From Juglans regia (taxonomy: Eukaryota; Streptophyta; Magnoliopsida; Fagales; Juglandaceae), in the NCBI RefSeq assembly GCF_001411555.2, contig NC_049905.1, positions 6,601,053 through 6,665,052 of the forward strand: DNA of 64,000 bases, read 5' to 3'. The notes under the pieces were generated by a model. The model saw only the letters and a list, made by a program, of their open reading frames with translations, made no database searches and was not told the DNA's origin. Each line of letters begins with the position of its first letter. Position 1 is the first letter of the stretch. Below are positions 10,503 through 20,537 of the stretch, piece by piece. Both the position numbers and the translations under genes were made by a program.

Positions 10503-11715
10503 GAGTAGATAAACAAGTGACCATACCAGAAACTTTGGAGTTGTGAATAGGATTAGAAGATGTTGAGGGTGAAGCAACCGAGATGGAGGCCATAGCTGAA
10601 CTGGAGTCCTTAGAATGCAGCAACGCAAGGAGTTGATTGTATTGGCTCTTGGTGAGGGCCATGGGCTCAGTAGGTTCCTTATCAAGATCTTCATTGGAAC
10701 AAGGCATAGATGAAGCGACAGCAGCAGTAGAACTCTTAGTCTTTCCATGGAGTTTATGACCAGGTGGGTACCCGTGTAGTTTATAACACTTGTCAATGGA
10801 ATGACCAATCATATTGCAGTGGGAACACAGAGGTGGAGTAGCATTTCCTGCCTTAAAACAATTCTCAAAGGAGTGACCCTGAATTTTACAATGAGGGCAG
10901 TAGGGGCGGACTGATTTCTGGTTTGATTTGAAGGATGAAAAAGTATTTTTAGCCAACATAGCCATAAGGTTAGGGGTGGGGGATTGGTGAAGCATGAGGT
11001 GTTGACGTTCTTGTTGTTGAATCATGGAGAAAACCCGATTAAGAGGGGGTAGGGGCTCAATAAGCATAATCTGATCTCGTGAAGAGGAATAAGGATCGTT
11101 GAGGCCCATGAAAAATTGTATAACACAGTCTCGGTCGTAGCGAGCATGAAGAATTTTCAGCTTGCCACATTCACAATCAGGTAAAGGGTCATAAACAGCT
11201 AATTCATCCCAAAGAACTTTCAAACGACCAAAATAAATGCTAATAGAATCCTGACCTTGAGATAGACAAGCAAGATCGCGTTTCAATTGGAAAATACGAG
11301 GACCATTTTGCTGAGTAAAACGGTCTTGAAGTTCAAGCCAAAGAATTCTGGAATCATCGACTAGAGCAAGACTGGATTTAACAGATGAGCTTACCGAATT
11401 TTGAAGCCAATAGACTACAAGATCGTTGCAGCGTTCCCAAGCTTCAAGGAGAGGATCTGCAACATCAGTTGGTTTTGGGAGATTACCATTGATGAAACCA
11501 AGCTTGTTCTTGGCGCGAAGGGCACGGCTGACGGCGCGAGACCAACTAACATAGTTATCGGTGGTTAAGAGGTCCGAGACCAAAGCAGCGGCTGGGTTAT
11601 CACCATTGTCTATGCGAAAGGGGTTGAAAGGATCTGAAAAGTTGAGATGCCTTTCATTCGGAGTTTTGGGTGAAAAGGAAGGGTTAGGAATTTCTGTATC
11701 AGAGTTGCTGGACAT
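10453..11715 (-). CDS. copia gag (nucleocapsid/capsid protein)
   Basis: About 420 aa from the methionine at 11715 (MSSNSDTEIP), chosen because it lies just inside the 5' LTR and primer-binding site; the frame itself stays open upstream into the LTR. The N-terminal part has the copia gag region (LLTTDNYVSWSRAVSRAL, then FINGNLPKP and the UBN2-like SISIYFGRLKVLWDEL). Two CCHC zinc knuckles follow, CPHCKIQGHSFENC and CSHCNMIGHSIDKC, which bind RNA in this family. It ends in a stop at 10453, about 15 codons past the CA repeat, where pol continues in another frame. Confidence 0.9.
   Translation of the reverse strand: MSSNSDTEIPNPSFSPKTPNERHLNFSDPFNPFRIDNGDNPAAALVSDLLTTDNYVSWSRAVSRALRAKNKLGFINGNLPKPTDVADPLLEAWERCNDLVVYWLQNSVSSSVKSSLALVDDSRILWLELQDRFTQQNGPRIFQLKRDLACLSQGQDSISIYFGRLKVLWDELAVYDPLPDCECGKLKILHARYDRDCVIQFFMGLNDPYSSSRDQIMLIEPLPPLNRVFSMIQQQERQHLMLHQSPTPNLMAMLAKNTFSSFKSNQKSVRPYCPHCKIQGHSFENCFKAGNATPPLCSHCNMIGHSIDKCYKLHGYPPGHKLHGKTKSSTAAVASSMPCSNEDLDKEPTEPMALTKSQYNQLLALLHSKDSSSAMASISVASPSTSSNPIHNSKVSGMVTCLSTHTHTHTCFITNYPLDY
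10487..10503 (-). repeat. CA microsatellite at the gag-pol junction
   Basis: Eight GT units on the plus strand (CA in the element) encode the alternating Thr-His run present in both reading frames. Gain or loss of one dinucleotide would change the frame by two bases, enough to explain why gag and pol are out of register. It lies about 30 bases upstream of the protease active site. Confidence 0.85.
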
Positions 11716-11740
11716 GGCGTGGATTTTGGGATCGAAGGAA

Positions 11741-11752
11741 GCTCTGGTACCA
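11741..11752 (-). other. Primer-binding site (initiator tRNA-Met)
   Basis: Directly beside the 5' LTR the minus strand reads TGGTACCAGAGC, one base from the usual TGGTATCAGAGC complementary to the 3' end of plant initiator tRNA-Met. Its position and direction confirm that the element runs on the minus strand. Confidence 0.9.
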
Positions 11753-12034
11753 TGTAACGAAAGGAAAAACAGAGCAGGGAACCCAGAAATTGAAGAGGAA
11801 AAGGAAAGGAATAATTTTCTGTTGTTGTATCTTTGCTGTACATCAACCCGTGTATATAAGTACATAAAAGAATATTCTAACAACCTATATAAAATGAAAA
11901 TACAATGTTGCCCTTGTGTATAACTCAGCATAAAACAAAATAAAGAATAACAAACTAACTAACTGCATTACTTGGCGCCTTCCCTTTGTTTAATAACAGA
12001 GATGATGGTGAGGATTGCATGGTATGCTCCAATA
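11753..12034 (-). repeat. 5' LTR of the copia element
   Basis: 282 bp, same ends as the 3' LTR and one base different. A TATA-like TATATAAG lies within it (on the plus strand near 11851), but I did not assign a promoter from it. The right flank GGCCA pairs with AGCCA left of the element. Confidence 0.93.
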
Positions 12035-12118
12035 GGCCATCCCTTGATATTGCTAATATGTTTACTACTCTTGGTAGTATTCTCGTTATTAAACAAGTTT
12101 CATTTTCAACTACTCTTA

Positions 12119-12339
12119 GGGTAGGTTTGATAACCAAAATAAAACATAAAATTCTCATCTCATCTCATCTTATCATTACACATTTTTCAAATCTCCATAC
12201 AAAATATAATAAATAATTCAACTTTTTAAAATCTCAATACACATTTTTCAAATCCAAAAACAATAATAATATTAAAACATAATATTTTAAACTTCAAAAC
12301 AAAACATAAAATTCTCATCTCACCCTCCAAACCTGCCCT
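12119..12339. mobile_element. Tourist-like MITE, GATGAGATGAGA family
   Basis: Ends are GGGTAGGTTTGATA on the left and, inverted, GGGCAGGTTTGGAGG on the right. The core CTCATCTCATCTTATCATTAC is the reverse complement of the family motif, and the inside shares the AATATTATTATTG and TTTATTATATTTTGTATGGAG type blocks with copy 2230-2606. About 220 bp. It sits between the copia element and the RPL41 promoter. Confidence 0.7.
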
Positions 12340-12687
12340 ATTATCCCTATGCCAAACCTTTTAATTATACACAGTATTACCTTGTTTTCAAAACTGAGTA
12401 CTTCAAAAAATTATTATGTAGGTTTCATATTTATCTATTTTTGTAAAGAAAATGATAAATTCATAACTATTTTACAACTGTTTACAAGCTTAGCGAAAAT
12501 GGAGAGTAGTTTCGAAATATTAAAATTTATTTTTAATAGAGTGACATAATTTCATTGATCTTTTAAAAATAAATTGTAAAATAATTTTAGGTATATCATT
12601 ACTATTTTTTAAAAAAATTCATAAGATTTATATATCTAAAACTATATATAATATTATTCGTATCAAATATGCTGATCCACACTGTGA

Positions 12688-12754
12688 TGGGCCCAGTGAC
12701 CACGCACGTTTTTAAACCCGGCCCAGTTAAAATTGTAGGGCTTGCGTATAAATA
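12688..12754 (+). promoter_or_regulatory. RPL41 promoter elements: TGGGCC motifs and TATA box
   Basis: TGGGCCCA at 12688-12695 and GGCCCA at 12720-12725 are site II-type elements, which are common in plant ribosomal protein promoters and bound by TCP factors. TATAAATA at 12747-12754 is a good TATA box about 115 bases before the start codon. A telo-box-like TAGGGTTTT lies at 12820 in the presumed leader. Together they match the usual promoter plan of plant translation-machinery genes. Confidence 0.65.
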
Positions 12755-12867
12755 ACGCTAAGCCACCGCAATCCCACTTGTAAAGCGGCCTTCGTTTTCC
12801 CCGACTGCGCAGAGTTATCTAGGGTTTTGGCAGGCGGAGGACAGGGTTTCTATCTCACTGTGTCACC

Positions 12868-13047
12868 ATGAGAGCCAAGGTAATAATCGAACTATGTCGA
12901 AATAATTTTCATTGTCAAAATAATTTCCACTGCGCTAAATTACAACGGTGGCCGTGTATTTTTTTTTTTTTTTCCCTTCAGTGGAAGAAGAAGCGTATGA
13001 GGAGATTGAAGAGGAAGCGCCGAAAGATGAGGCAGAGATCCAAGTAG
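12868..13047 (+). CDS. RPL41: Ribosomal protein eL41 (RPL41), 25 aa, two exons
   Basis: Exon 1 (12868-12879) encodes only MRAK; a 102-bp GT-AG intron (12880-12981, poly-T before its AG) follows; exon 2 (12982-13047) encodes WKKKRMRRLKRKRRKMRQRS plus a final K, then TAG. The product is 25 aa, the size of eukaryotic eL41, the smallest protein of the 60S ribosomal subunit, composed almost wholly of Arg and Lys. The joined frame is exact. The gene is too short for length-filtered gene finding; the open frame at 12948-13241 is a different, unused frame across exon 2. Upstream TGGGCC, TATA and telo-box-like motifs suit a ribosomal gene. Confidence 0.96.
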   Translation: MRAKVIIELCRNNFHCQNNFHCAKLQRWPCIFFFFSLQWKKKRMRRLKRKRRKMRQRSK

Positions 13048-15537
13048 AAGCAGATCAACAGTGGGGTCATTTCTCACTCGAGTTCTTTTCCAGCTTTAGG
13101 ATCTTAATGTCTGTCTTTTCTGATTTCATAGCTGTCATTTACGTCTGCTTGAGGAAACATCTCGTAACGTTCTTTTTTTCTCAAGTTATATGTCCTGACG
13201 TAGTGATTGACTCTGTTGAGCTTTTGATTTTGCATTTATGAGACGGTTATGTGATATTGACGTTGCTAATGTATTATGCTTAGGTTTGGTGGGTATTGTT
13301 TCTGTGAATGCGATTGGTTTGATTTATTAGTATTTTGACTCACTAGTTAACTGTGATGGCGTAAAAGTTAAAATACCTGCGCAAGTTTGTTTTGCCAGAT
13401 TTGATCCCTAGAGTCAGAGAGAGAGACACGTTTGAGGCACCATTTCAACTGATAGATGGTACTAGCTTGTATGTTAGGTTTAGGATCAATGTGAGGTTTG
13501 ATGGGCTGGCATAAATTTTCATGTTGAGCCTACAAACATTCCGAATGGCTCTCTCCTGAAGGCGTTTCTGTGCATTCTTTCCGTGTAAATCTAAGCAAGG
13601 AAAATAGAATGTCATTTGCAAGGAAAATATGATTTCCACACATTTTATTTATTCACCTATTTTTTGGGGTTAAAGACTCCCTAGGCAGCCAAGGAAGGAA
13701 TGGATCTCTTAACAATTTTGAGTCGTTAGTAATAGATCCCATGTAAAATGAATGGTAATATTTTTGCAGATGTAATGTGTACCAAAAAGATAGGAAGGAT
13801 TCGCTTCATCAGCTTTAAGGTTACCAATGTTTGCCACGGCATTGATCGTGTATTATCGTAGAGTTTGGTGCCCAGGTTGGCAATCAATGGAACTTATGTT
13901 GGTACTCAAGTTAGTAACCAATGGAACTTACCCTTGTCTAAAATATATACCCATATATGTAATCATTGAAAACTAACATGAATAAACTAAGGATACTTCA
14001 CTTGCCAGTGGATTTATAATATACTACTAAAAAGTTTCAATATTCTAACTTGTACGGGGTGTTTAGCAACGCATGCTTTTTCACTATCCAATCAGGCTTT
14101 CTTTAATTTTTCAAATGCTTGTATAGCCTCTGCATCAAAACCACCTGCAAACTGAAGATTCTGATGGTTAGTAAGATAGATATTGAAGGGTGCCATTCAT
14201 TTTTTGGAGTCTGTTGTACTTGGTGTACTCGATATGCATATCAAACTCCTTGAAGCTTAAGATTCTCTTCACATGAGCATTCATCGCCTGCAGTTTGTTA
14301 TGATTGTTGGTTTTGGTAGAGGTGGAGTTATTTTCCAATATGAACTGCTGGCCGATCTGGAAACCCTAGTGTAGATTTCTGGTTAGAAATGCAGAAAAAA
14401 AATCTAGAATATCAGAATCAAAGGCATACTCTCATGTAGTTTGCATAGACAATCAGAGCAATCCCTGCAAGTCTGGATTGTGTGATATTTTTGTAGAAGT
14501 ATACAATGAGTGGCTTAGTTTCATGAAGTTCAAAAGCTTTGAATACGAAATTGAATCCAGATATATTATATCTATCTTTTAATTTTTGTAACTCTTAGCT
14601 CATCTTTTCTTTTATTTACACCTATCTTGATTAAATTGTGAGAAATATCCATGACAGATGCTTCATTGAATCCTTTGAGTAGAATCATTCGAACTCCCCC
14701 CACCAAGCATTGTGCTAGTAAGTAACTTTCTGTGGCAAGACTGTTCAATTGGAAGATAGAATCATTGGGTTCTTGCTGCCCTATTGAGTTAGGAGAGTTC
14801 ATCACCCCAATCTTGACCTGAAGCCCCCTTTCACCGGTTGATATGGCACGTTCCAACTTCCAAGTGATATCAAATAAACATGATTGAAAATGATTAAATT
14901 TAACATGCATATTGGCATCTCTCTCTCTCTCTCTCTCTATTCATGTTCGGGAACTCTAGGACCTAGAAAAACATGTTTAAAAGTTTTAGAAGACAGGTCT
15001 AAATCATGGGATAGACCTAACAGGGCTGGTGAAAAGTCAGGCTTCATTAGGCTTGAAGAAAGTACTAGTCCAAACATGCCCCTGAGAACTTAGCCCTTAA
15101 GCTGGATAGCAGAACCCGAGTTATTCTCAGCACATTACAATCATCAGTTAGAACTTAGTATCGATGGTCACATCCCACAGTCTCTATTGTAACACACTAT
15201 TTCATCCAAAAAAATGATCAGTTTTCCACACACAAAATATAAACAAAGATCCCACATCGATTATATTGGAACATATCAGCATAGCTAGCTTGGATCAGCT
15301 GGTTTTTATTTAGATTGTTTAATTTGTCATCGAGGATTTGGTGGGCGGCTATTGGCTGCACTGACCCTGGACCCCCATTCCAGCAACTCTTTGCTGGTAT
15401 CATCTTTGTGCACAATCACTTCTATGAAGCAGAAGCAGTCTCTCTTCCCTGAAGCTGTTTCATTGCTTCAATAAGCTCCTCTTCGCAATAAACCTGATGA
15501 ATGGATTAAGGATGTCAGAGACTAATTAGCACACTTT
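13048..15537. other. RPL41 3' region and unexplained sequence
   Basis: The first few hundred bases presumably hold the RPL41 3' UTR. Beyond that I recognise no gene. A 113-codon minus-strand frame at 14572-14910 has mixed composition but no family I know. At 15422-15493 the minus strand shows a possible terminal exon: acceptor ATTCATCAG, then 23 codons ([18 protein letters not shown]...) and a stop, in phase 0. No partner exons were found, so it is not called as a gene. A CT microsatellite lies at 14921-14938. Confidence 0.4.
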
Positions 15538-15728
15538 TTGAATAGTGAGATGAGATGAGATAGTCTTATATGAAAGTTGAATAAAATATTATTAAAATAA
15601 TATTTTTTAATATTATTATTATTTTAAGATTTGAAAAAGTTGAATTGTTTATTATATTTTTTGTCGAAATTTAAAAAGTTGTAATGAGGAGATGAGATAA
15701 AATAGTTTCTATATCTAAACATGGCCTA
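15538..15728. mobile_element. Tourist-like MITE, GATGAGATGAGA family
   Basis: Begins GAGATGAGATGAGATAGTC, continues with GTTGAATAAAATATTATTA, TTGAATTGTTTATTATATTT and TTGTAATGAGGAGATGAG, and ends near AAACATGGCCTA. The order of blocks is the same as in 61379-61592. About 190 bp, no coding capacity. Confidence 0.7.
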
Positions 15729-15737
15729 GGCTATACG

Positions 15738-16680
15738 AATGTACAAGAGATGTGAGTTTTGAGAGATTGTGGGTCATAACTATACCTCTATTTATAGAGA
15801 GGGTGATTTGCTACTGATCATTCCAGTATCACACAAAACACTTATTTTTATTTATTTTTATTTTATTCTTTTTAAATTAATTGAATTTTTCTATTTATTA
15901 TTCATACATTACACATTTGGTAAGAGAAAAACTAAAAAAATTAAAAAAAGTGTGTTGTGTGGTGTGTGCAAATGATAAATAAAATTTTTCATATATTTAT
16001 ATATATATAACCACGTTAATTGGTTTGCACAATAACCTAACAAAATGAAGGTTTTAGTACTTCTCAATGGTGCAAACACAATTACCAGAAATCCAAGAGA
16101 AGTGGTATGATTTGGTTAGTGAGATAATCTGTGAATAGTATTAAAAGATTTTGTGAATAATAGTAAAATAGTTTGAATTAAAAAAATGTTTGGGATCTCG
16201 AAAATGGATCCTGACGATTTCTACCGATTTTCTTTTTATTTTTACTTAATGATTAAGGAAGTATTTTTTAATGACGTTGAGAATTTTTTATTTTTTTTAA
16301 ATGTTTATGATGATTAAAAAATACATGAAAAAAATGAAAAGAAAAATGAAAAAATAAAATGCACCATTCGGGACATCTTTCAGGACAAATTTTTAGTGAC
16401 TGTAGCACCACCTTTTGAATTAAGATGTTTATGAGGTTTTGAGAGAGGAGGGGGAAAAATTGAATAAAAATGTTATAAAATTAAAATATTATTATAGTAT
16501 AATTTTTTAATATTATTTTTATTTTGAGATTTAAAAAGGTTGAATTTTTTTTTTGTATTTTGTTTGGAAGGTTGAGAAAATACTTATAATAATTAGATAA
16601 TCATTAGATAAAAACTGTTTGATGGAATAACAAAATTCATGTTATGAAACGAACAATTTGAATTTGATAAAAACTTAAAA
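15738..16680. repeat. Dispersed repeat, copy 2 (partner 2690-3370)
   Basis: Starts CAAGAGATGTGAGTTTTGAG and follows the partner copy block by block, ending with AAACGAACAATTTGAATTTG at about 16650. It is longer because of an extra segment at about 16020-16440. In both places the repeat directly follows a GATGAGATGAGA MITE, so the MITE may have been present before duplication. Confidence 0.65.
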
Positions 16681-17017
16681 CATCATATTTATTAAATTAT
16701 ATATGGATACAACCAAGAGATCCATAACAACTCTGGCAAATATCACACCCACTCATTTAGGGAATTGGTGAAGACGTCCACACTGCATCCGATAGAGTGA
16801 ATCAAAGATAATTTGGTTTATCTGAGAAGATCAGAGCATGCAAAGACCGGAGCTAGTTTACATGTTGTTTTCATGGTGGTCGGATTATTCCGGTAGCTAG
16901 GTTTACGCCAGGTTTTGATAGCCGGCCACCCACTCAACATTTTTAAATACTGTTATAGAAAATAATTTAGATGAACCAAAACTGTATGAACATCTTAAAC
17001 ACTACTTACTGAGAACA

Positions 17018-17290
17018 TATTTTTTTTTATTGGTAAATAAAAATTTATTGATAGTAAGAATACACAAAAGTCCAAATACACCAACACCTATGAATGATGT
17101 TCTAATGATCATACAAGAAATTAATGAATGGTCGTACCATTAAAATCAATTACAATCGACCATTGGAACAATATGGTATTAAAAAAGAAAGTTTTAAGTT
17201 CATCTAATAACCATTCATGATCCTTGAAACTTCACTCGTTCCTTTCCCTCCATAAACAAATCGGAACCATTTTCTAAATTGTGGCAATCT
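17018..17290 (-). mobile_element. 5'-truncated LINE 3' end
   Basis: Read on the minus strand with small frame changes, 17290-17110 gives a CLW(R)ERNE.SF.DHEWLLDELKTFFF-like run followed by FQWSIVIDFNGTTIH and a stop. This matches the C-terminal tail shared by many plant L1-type LINE ORF2 proteins. An AT-rich 3' UTR follows, and a short A-run (plus-strand poly-T, 17019-17026) marks the 3' end. Everything upstream is missing, as expected from incomplete target-primed reverse transcription. I saw no clear target duplication. Confidence 0.6.
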
Positions 17291-17713
17291 ACAAAATTTT
17301 ATCTGCAATGTACATACATACACACATACATACATATATATATATATATATATTTGTATAGATTAAAAGTACATTTTGTTATAATACTTCATATGGTTTT
17401 TGTTCAGAAAAAATCATTTATACGGTTCATTATAAATACGAAATTTGTCAATATAGGTTTTTTAAGTTCTTAATTAAGAACTATATAACTGCAAAAATAA
17501 AGCTATAAATTACTGAGTTTGTTATTTATGAAAATAATAAATTAGCAGAAAAACTTATTGTAACATTAATAAAAATGGAGTAATGTTACGTACAATCGTG
17601 AAGTGCATAAGTACCGCACAATCATTTTAAAAAAAAGTAAGATCTAGTATTAAAAAATTAATTTTTTTATGTAAATCTCGTATTTATTTATTTCAAAGAA
17701 ATTATGCGATACT

Positions 17714-17836
17714 CAGTGGCGGACCTACACTGGGGCAGGGGGGCCATGGCCCCCACAAAGTTTGAAAAAAAAAAAAAGGAAAAGTCTAAAGGCAGGCATA
17801 CCTCATGCCTGTACGCGGACGACATCCTACGTGGAG
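17714..17836 (+). repeat. Left terminal region of the 8.58-kb element
   Basis: Terminal CAGTGGCGGACCTAC, then a GC-rich palindromic GGGGGGCCATGGCCCCC (17739-17755), then the subterminal module AGGCAGGCAT...TGCCTG...CGGACGACA...TACGTGG, which is found inverted at the other end. Confidence 0.7.
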
Positions 17837-19908
17837 ATCATGCACACCGTTTTATTTAATTCAAAACAGTGCGTATTTGAGATAATTAAATGTATTCTGG
17901 TTCTCCCAGGTATGTGTTCTGATAACGAACCCGAACCCTAACATTTCGAAAACCCTTGCTCGACTTCGTCCTTCTTCTTCTTCTTGTTCGGTTTCTCTGT
18001 GCGAAGAGGGGTCGTCTTGCTCGACGCGGTTTCTTCTTGCTCGAAATGGTTTCTCTGTGCGAAGCGATTTCTTCTTGCTCGAAAACCCAGATTTCTCTCG
18101 TGGTGCGAATCGATCTGTGGTTCCCAACCCAGATTTCTCTCCTCCCAGGTATGTGATTTCTCTCCTCCCAGGTATGAGCTGTTAAAATTCACTAGATAAT
18201 GACTTGTGTGTTTCTGTTATTATTCACTAGAAAAATCTGGGTTATTATTCACTGACTTGTGTGTTTCTGTTATTATTCACTAGAGAATGACTTGCTCGAA
18301 AACCCAAATTCACTAGAGAATTAAATAAATCCAATTTTTCATGCATTATTATTCACTAGATAATGACTTGTGATCATTAAAATTTTCAGGGTAGTTGATT
18401 AGTTTTTGAAGGATTTTTTGTAGAATATGGAAGAGAAGCTGATTTATTTGTGGTTGGATATTAAAATCATTCCATGTCAATCAATAAGAATAAACTGGAT
18501 TCTTGAGCTCAATAGGAATAAATTGGATTCTTGAGCTAAAATATCATGTCCAGTAGAGAGAAGTTCATTGGTGGATTCCCCATAAATATAGGGCTGTATG
18601 CTTAATGGATTCCCCATAAATATAATTTTTTTAAGTTACCTACATGCAAAGTTTATATCTTAATTGATAAAAAGAACGAGGATGAATAAGAACCAAAAGG
18701 GAAAAAAAGGAGATGAAATGGAACACGTGTAGTGGATAGGTTTGTATATTGGAAAAAATAACTACAAAAAGGGTATGAAATCAGTGGAAAATGGTCTAGA
18801 GGGTATGTACCTGTGCAGATGGTCTAGATGGGATTTCGTGGAAGGCAGTGGTGAAGAGAAAGTACTTTTTGAAGTATTCACAACCATCAACCATTACAAA
18901 AGTATATTTGTACAAGGGTAAGATACCAACATTTTACAACTCTGAAGAAGCAATAATGCCTAATATTTTTCAGATTTGATATGTTTTGATATGGAAGTGT
19001 TCTTAGAGCATCAATAGTTTGGTCATCATGTGTAAATAGCTTGATATGCTAGGGTGTCGAATGAATATGTTTGGATTAAAAACACCTGGTGCATATATGA
19101 ATATGTTGGGAAGACATGTATAAAGGCAGACTTAGCATTAATCCCTATCAAGTCTACCATTTCCATAAAACCTCACTTGATTTTATAATGGTGAGGCAGA
19201 TAGTGAATTTGTATGTTATAGTGGGCTGTTATAGATTGTTTGTTTTGGGGGGAGGGGGCTGCAGAGGATGTTATGAATAGGTTGACTAAGGTGTATGAAA
19301 TCACCATGTATTTGTTGAGGCAGATTTATAAAGCCATGAGAACATTCTAGATTTACTAAGTGAACTGAATCTTATGATACTACTTGTTTTAGTGTCCTAG
19401 TACAGAAGGAAATCCTAATTAATGCCTAATATGCTTTGACTGGTATTTTTCCAGGTACTTCAACCCTTAAGAGTCAGTTTGGATGAAGAGTGCAAGTGGT
19501 GAGTTCCTGCATGAGTGCGATTCGACCTTTTCTCAGCAGCTTGAAATCATAATTTGTTGCTATGTGTCTTAGTGGGCAAATATGTATACATGTAGATAGG
19601 CGTATATATAGGGACCTTATGAATAGTACTGTGTATTTATTGGCATTCCTAGCCTCCTGTAGTACTTCCCAAACATGCAAACTCTTAATGTAATTCCATG
19701 GCCTTCATTAACTGTATATTGGATTAATGAGTAATTAAATCTATGTTTCCTCAATACTAATTTGGTATATTATGGATGAGCTGAAAATTTTAATCTTGAT
19801 TTTGAGATGCAGTCAACGTTGATGGTTGATGGTTTATGGTTTGGACTACTGATTGTTTGGGCTGTTTCATTGTTGGAGGTGCTGTGCAGGTGTCGTGACA
19901 GATTTAGA
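17837..19908 (+). other. Upstream region of the GRF-type gene, with short tandem repeats
   Basis: At 17965-18180 the motif TTCTTCTTGCTCGA(AA) recurs four to five times together with CCCAGATTTCTCTC. At 18188-18372 the phrase TTATTATTCACTAGA with GAATGACTTGTGTG recurs four times. No coding sequence is recognised here; short open frames such as 17861-18127 translate the repeats. This may be the promoter and leader of the GRF gene. Confidence 0.45.
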
Positions 19909-20537
19909 ATGTCGTCATCAGTTGCTTCAACGTCGTTGCTTAATCATACATCGAGTAACGTCCCAATGTGCAGCTGTGGGAATCAAGCTGTACTTAGAAT
20001 ATCAAATACTCGAAGAAATCCGGGCCGAGCATACTTTGGGTACTGTACAACAAAGAGGTAGGTAAACGCAATTAATAGTACTTGTGTGTTTCTGTTTTCA
20101 TATTAATGTTTTATTCAAAAATTTGATTATTTATTTATAATCAGGGGTTACCGCAGTGCAAGTTTTTCAAGTGGTCAAATAGTAGTGAATATAAAGAGCA
20201 AGCCCTTGTAAAGAGAGAAGCAGAAGTATTAAGGAAAGAGGAAGAACTTAAAAAGAGAAAAACAGAATTAAGGAAAGAGGAAGAACTTAAAAAGAGAGAA
20301 GTAGAAGTATTAAGGAAAGATGAAGAACTTAAAAAGAGAGAAGTATAAGTATTAAGGAAAGATGAAGAACTTCAAAAAAGAGAAGCAGAGTTCGGGAAGA
20401 GGGAGTTGGCACTCCATAACGATCAAGCCCAGTTTCGCCGTCAAGAAGACGACATGCTGTATGCACGCAAACTATTTCTTGTACTTTGGCTAATAGCCAT
20501 ATTTATTTACTTGTATTTGATACTCTCACTGCGTTGA
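19909..20537 (+). pseudogene. GRF zinc finger / coiled-coil / membrane protein, broken
   Basis: Exon 1 (19909-20057) starts MSSSVASTSL and holds the first half of a GRF-type zinc finger, MCSCGNQAVLRISNT then NPGRAYFGYC. A GT-AG intron (20058-20144) follows. Exon 2 supplies the second half, GLPQCKFFKW, then a Lys/Glu-rich coiled coil made of near-identical 13-14 residue units (LRKEEELKKRE type, four copies) and a C-terminal hydrophobic segment LFLVLWLIAIFIYLYLIL with stop at 20537. Two defects: the visible splice sites join the halves one base out of frame, and a TAA stop at 20346-20348 interrupts the coiled coil. Small plant proteins of this plan (GRF finger, coil, tail membrane helix) are known but of unknown role. 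Confidence 0.7.

Larger units (their letters stand above)
6884..12034 (-). mobile_element. Ty1/copia LTR retrotransposon, nearly intact, young
   Basis: A 5151-bp element with two 282-bp LTRs (6884-7165 and 11753-12034) that differ at one base only (T at 6906, C at 11775). It has a primer-binding site, a polypurine tract, and gag and pol regions in copia order (protease, integrase, reverse transcriptase, RNase H). Flanks AGCCA (6879-6883) and GGCCA (12035-12039) match at 4 of 5 bases and are the likely target duplication. Short LTRs and about 5 kb length are typical of small copia lineages such as Ale or Ivana; I cannot place it firmly. The near-identical LTRs imply a recent insertion. The gag and pol frames are out of register at a CA repeat. 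Confidence 0.95.

Noticed and set aside
11561..11923. Plus-strand frame of 120 codons
   Set aside because: Antisense of the copia gag start and LTR; the LTR part recurs at 6863-7054.
12948..13241. 97-codon plus-strand frame rich in Glu
   Set aside because: It is the wrong frame across RPL41 exon 2 and adjoining intron sequence; the real product is the 25-aa eL41.
14572..14910. 112-codon minus-strand frame
   Set aside because: Not recognised; no splice partners and no promoter. Kept only as an unexplained stretch.
17861..18199. Several Arg/Phe-rich frames on both strands
   Set aside because: Products of the TTCTTGCTCGAAA tandem repeats in the 8.58-kb element; no conserved domain.
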